Shown piece after piece: positions 55,146 through 56,867 of a stretch of DNA of 56,867 bases. The translations under genes and the position numbers were made by a program. This DNA comes from an uncultured Bacteroidales bacterium (GTDB lineage Bacteria; Bacteroidota; Bacteroidia; Bacteroidales; ML635J-15): positions 1 to 56,867 of the forward strand of contig CALJNE010000012.1 of assembly GCA_937982115.1 (NCBI GenBank), given 5' to 3'. The notes beneath the pieces are model-generated. The model was not told where the DNA came from and searched no databases. It saw nothing but the letters and a program-made list of their open reading frames with translations. Every line of letters starts with the position of its first letter. Positions within the stretch are counted from its first letter, which is position 1.

Positions 55146-55928
55146 TTACTTAACTATTTTGGTAAGTTCAGCAATTTTTTTGTTCAATTCATCAACTTTC
55201 TGTTCTAAGCTGTCGTTATTATCAGCTATCATTGCATCAACGAATATTGAATTTATCAATGAGAGTCCTATTATACCTCCCGAAAACAAGACTAAAACAA
55301 AATAAATTTTAGCCAATAAAGCCATGGAATCAGAGGAATTTTCAGCAATATAATCGGGAATTTCGTACCAGCCCTCTACAGAAAATACTCTGAAAATTGT
55401 ATATAAAGATTCCAATGGGTTTCCAAAATACTGAGGAGCAATATCTTTGAATAAATGGCAGGAAAAAACTGCAAGTGAAAAATTATAAACTAAAAGTGCT
55501 AAAATAACTAATATTGAGGATTTCAATGCTCGTCGAATCCCCAACAATAATTGGTCAATATTCGGTACATACCTTAAAAATCTGAATGCTTTGAAAATCC
55601 GGGCAACACGTAAAACTCTCAATACCAAAATAAAACTTAAATTTTCAAAATCATGTGTTATTATGGACAAAACAATTGAAACAAAAGAAAACATAACCAA
55701 ATAAAAGTCGAACTTATTCCAATTCGATTTATAATAAACTCTAAAAGAGTATTCTCTAATCTTAATTATAATCTCAAGAACAAATGCCAAAGTAAAAAGA
55801 TTATCTGCACCAAAAAGTATTTGCCTGAACTCATCGGAAATTCCATCAAAACTCTGAATAAAAATAATCAGAGCATTCGTAAGAATAAGAGCTAATATAA
55901 ATCTGTCGTTAAGGAAAATCTTTTTCAT
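55146..55928 (-). CDS. Voltage-gated-type ion channel, single 6-helix repeat
   Basis: A 260-residue cation channel of the BacNav type: six membrane segments, S4 with positive residues at every third position (R104, R107, R110, K113, R116, R119 in LRVLRVARIFKAFRFLR), a pore helix and filter with F182, S183, V184, E185, G186, W187, and a C-terminal heptad stretch (SLEQKVDELNKKIAELTKIV) suited to a four-stranded coiled coil. Sodium-selective NaChBac has LES in the filter; here the residue after Glu is Gly, as in the calcium-selective CavMr and in the first repeat of eukaryotic CaV channels. Calcium permeability is therefore inferred. It is the first gene of the cluster. Confidence 0.88.
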   Translation of the reverse strand: MKKIFLNDRFILALILTNALIIFIQSFDGISDEFRQILFGADNLFTLAFVLEIIIKIREYSFRVYYKSNWNKFDFYLVMFSFVSIVLSIITHDFENLSFILVLRVLRVARIFKAFRFLRYVPNIDQLLLGIRRALKSSILVILALLVYNFSLAVFSCHLFKDIAPQYFGNPLESLYTIFRVFSVEGWYEIPDYIAENSSDSMALLAKIYFVLVLFSGGIIGLSLINSIFVDAMIADNNDSLEQKVDELNKKIAELTKIVK

Positions 55929-55951
55929 AATCAGAGATAAAAAATTTCATA

Positions 55952-55982
55952 CAAATTTAACAATCTTCATCCAAAAACAAAA
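55952..55982 (-). promoter_or_regulatory. Promoter for the channel-CHASE2 cluster
   Basis: Minus-strand TTTTG (55982-55978) then TAAATTTG (55959-55952), with 18 bases between. The -7 box ends 23 bases before the channel ATG at 55928. Confidence 0.45.
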
Positions 55983-56065
55983 CTTGATGTTTTTTTAGAA
56001 TTATGTATAAATTTTTTCATTACTTCGACTAATTCTATGCTTAAGATTGAACCTAAGTAATTAAA

Positions 56066-56097
56066 TTTTGTTTTTACTAAACTTAATAATAATTTTG
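56066..56097 (+). promoter_or_regulatory. Promoter for sufB
   Basis: TTTTG (56066-56070) and TAATTTTG (56090-56097) are separated by 19 bases, an exact fit to the Bacteroidota pattern, 35 bases before the sufB ATG. Confidence 0.5.
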
Positions 56098-56132
56098 TGG
56101 AAATAATTATTTAAATTTAATTTAAATAAACA

Positions 56133-56867
56133 ATGGAAAAAGAACAGGATAAAATTTTGCAGGACGTTACCTCATCAGAATATAAATTTGGGTTTACATC
56201 CGAAATAGAATATGAACATTTTCCAAAAGGTTTAAACGAAGATATAATTAGAATGTTATCTGAAAAGAAGAATGAACCTGAATGGCTTCTGGAATTCCGA
56301 TTAAAAGCTTTTGAAAAATGGAAAACAATGAAGATGCCCAGATGGGCACATTTAGAAATTCCGGAGATTGATTATCAGGATTTGATATATTATGCAGCTC
56401 CCAAACAAAGAGCAAAATATGCAAGTTTAGATGAAGTTGACCCTGAAATAAAAGCGACCTTTGACAAACTCGGAATACCTCTCGAAGAACAAAAAAAATT
56501 ATCGGGAGTTGCAATGGATGCCGTTTTAGATTCGGTGTCGGTAAAAACGACTTTTCAGGAAACACTGTCCGAAAAAGGAATAATATTTTGCTCTTTCAGC
56601 GAAGCTGTAAAAGAACATCCTGATTTAGTAAGAAAATATTTAGGCTCGGTTGTCCCTTATGGTGATAATTATTTTGCTGCATTAAATTCAGCGGTTTTCA
56701 GCGACGGCTCGTTTTGTTACATTCCCAAGGGAGTAAGATGTCCTATGGAATTATCCACATACTTCAGGATAAATGCAGCAAACAGCGGACAATTTGAAAG
56801 AACATTAATTGTTGCTGACGAAGACTCTTACGTGAGTTATATGGAAGGATGTACAGCTCCGATGAGA
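56133..56867 (+). CDS. sufB: Fe-S assembly protein SufB, 3' part outside window
   Basis: The frame runs 245 codons from ATG 56133 off the right edge. SufB is the scaffold of the SufBCD complex, which assembles iron-sulfur clusters in the cytoplasm. Conserved parts are [75 protein letters not shown] and [20 protein letters not shown]. The stretch ending in SYMEGCTAP is typical of the beta-helix region. SufB has about 480 residues, so roughly half is missing. It is divergent from the channel cluster and likely starts a suf operon. Confidence 0.95.
   Translation, partial: MEKEQDKILQDVTSSEYKFGFTSEIEYEHFPKGLNEDIIRMLSEKKNEPEWLLEFRLKAFEKWKTMKMPRWAHLEIPEIDYQDLIYYAAPKQRAKYASLDEVDPEIKATFDKLGIPLEEQKKLSGVAMDAVLDSVSVKTTFQETLSEKGIIFCSFSEAVKEHPDLVRKYLGSVVPYGDNYFAALNSAVFSDGSFCYIPKGVRCPMELSTYFRINAANSGQFERTLIVADEDSYVSYMEGCTAPMR

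Noticed and set aside
1-56867. CRISPR array, rRNA operon, riboswitch
   Set aside because: No regularly spaced repeats, no rRNA sequence, and no known riboswitch core were seen.

Overview
The window is AT-rich chromosomal DNA of a Bacteroidota bacterium, most likely a Bacteroidales-like lineage. Evidence: a complete type IX secretion (T9SS) core operon porP-gldK-gldL-gldM-gldN; secreted proteins with T9SS sorting domains of both type A and type B; SprB repeats; and several Bacteroidota-type promoters (TAnnTTTG -7 box, TTG-type -33 box). Gene content is mostly ordinary chromosome. The only mobile DNA I see is an IS1595-like transposase gene cut by the left edge.

Layout. 1-930: transposase, minus strand. 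1134-4666: panC, panD, rfaE2, a small lipoprotein and radA. 4691-9393: a divergent pair, PBP1A (minus) and topA (plus). 9394-9697: a non-coding leader with direct repeats, followed by the T9SS operon (9698-15977) and a bidirectional terminator shared with a mannose-1-phosphate guanylyltransferase. 17194-22923: a seven-gene, tightly packed operon (MlaE, MlaF, DUF4296-type lipoprotein, amidohydrolase, radical SAM protein, two glycosyltransferases). 22972-26824: a lipoprotein, two small envelope proteins, dprA and a TatD-family hydrolase. 26960-27049: tRNA-Ser(GGA). 27137-29555: an ExbB / unknown membrane protein / ExbD / ExbD motor operon. 29662-41118: two very large T9SS cargo proteins with SprB repeats, separated by a small conserved membrane-anchored protein and an aspartate aminotransferase. 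41125-41859: truA. 41846-47629 (minus): a four-gene operon of a P-loop kinase, two GH13 amylase-type lipoproteins and a membrane histidine kinase. 47859-51284: a T9SS-exported alpha/beta hydrolase, a lipoprotein, an LD-carboxypeptidase and a small membrane protein. 51519-55928 (minus): a voltage-gated-type ion channel, a CHASE2 membrane protein with no output domain, a transglutaminase-like lipoprotein and a FecR-like secreted protein. 56133-end: the start of sufB behind a good promoter.

How the genes work together. The T9SS operon would build the trans-envelope motor and ring. The two giant SprB-repeat proteins and the alpha/beta hydrolase are likely cargo. The minus-strand amylase cluster looks like a small alpha-glucan module without SusC/SusD genes in view. 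The least explained region is the channel-CHASE2-transglutaminase-FecR cluster: the channel has a regular six-charge S4 and a selectivity filter with glycine directly after the Glu, as in calcium-selective channels, beside a sensory domain that lacks any attached enzyme. All functional assignments come from reading the sequence by eye; no database search was run.
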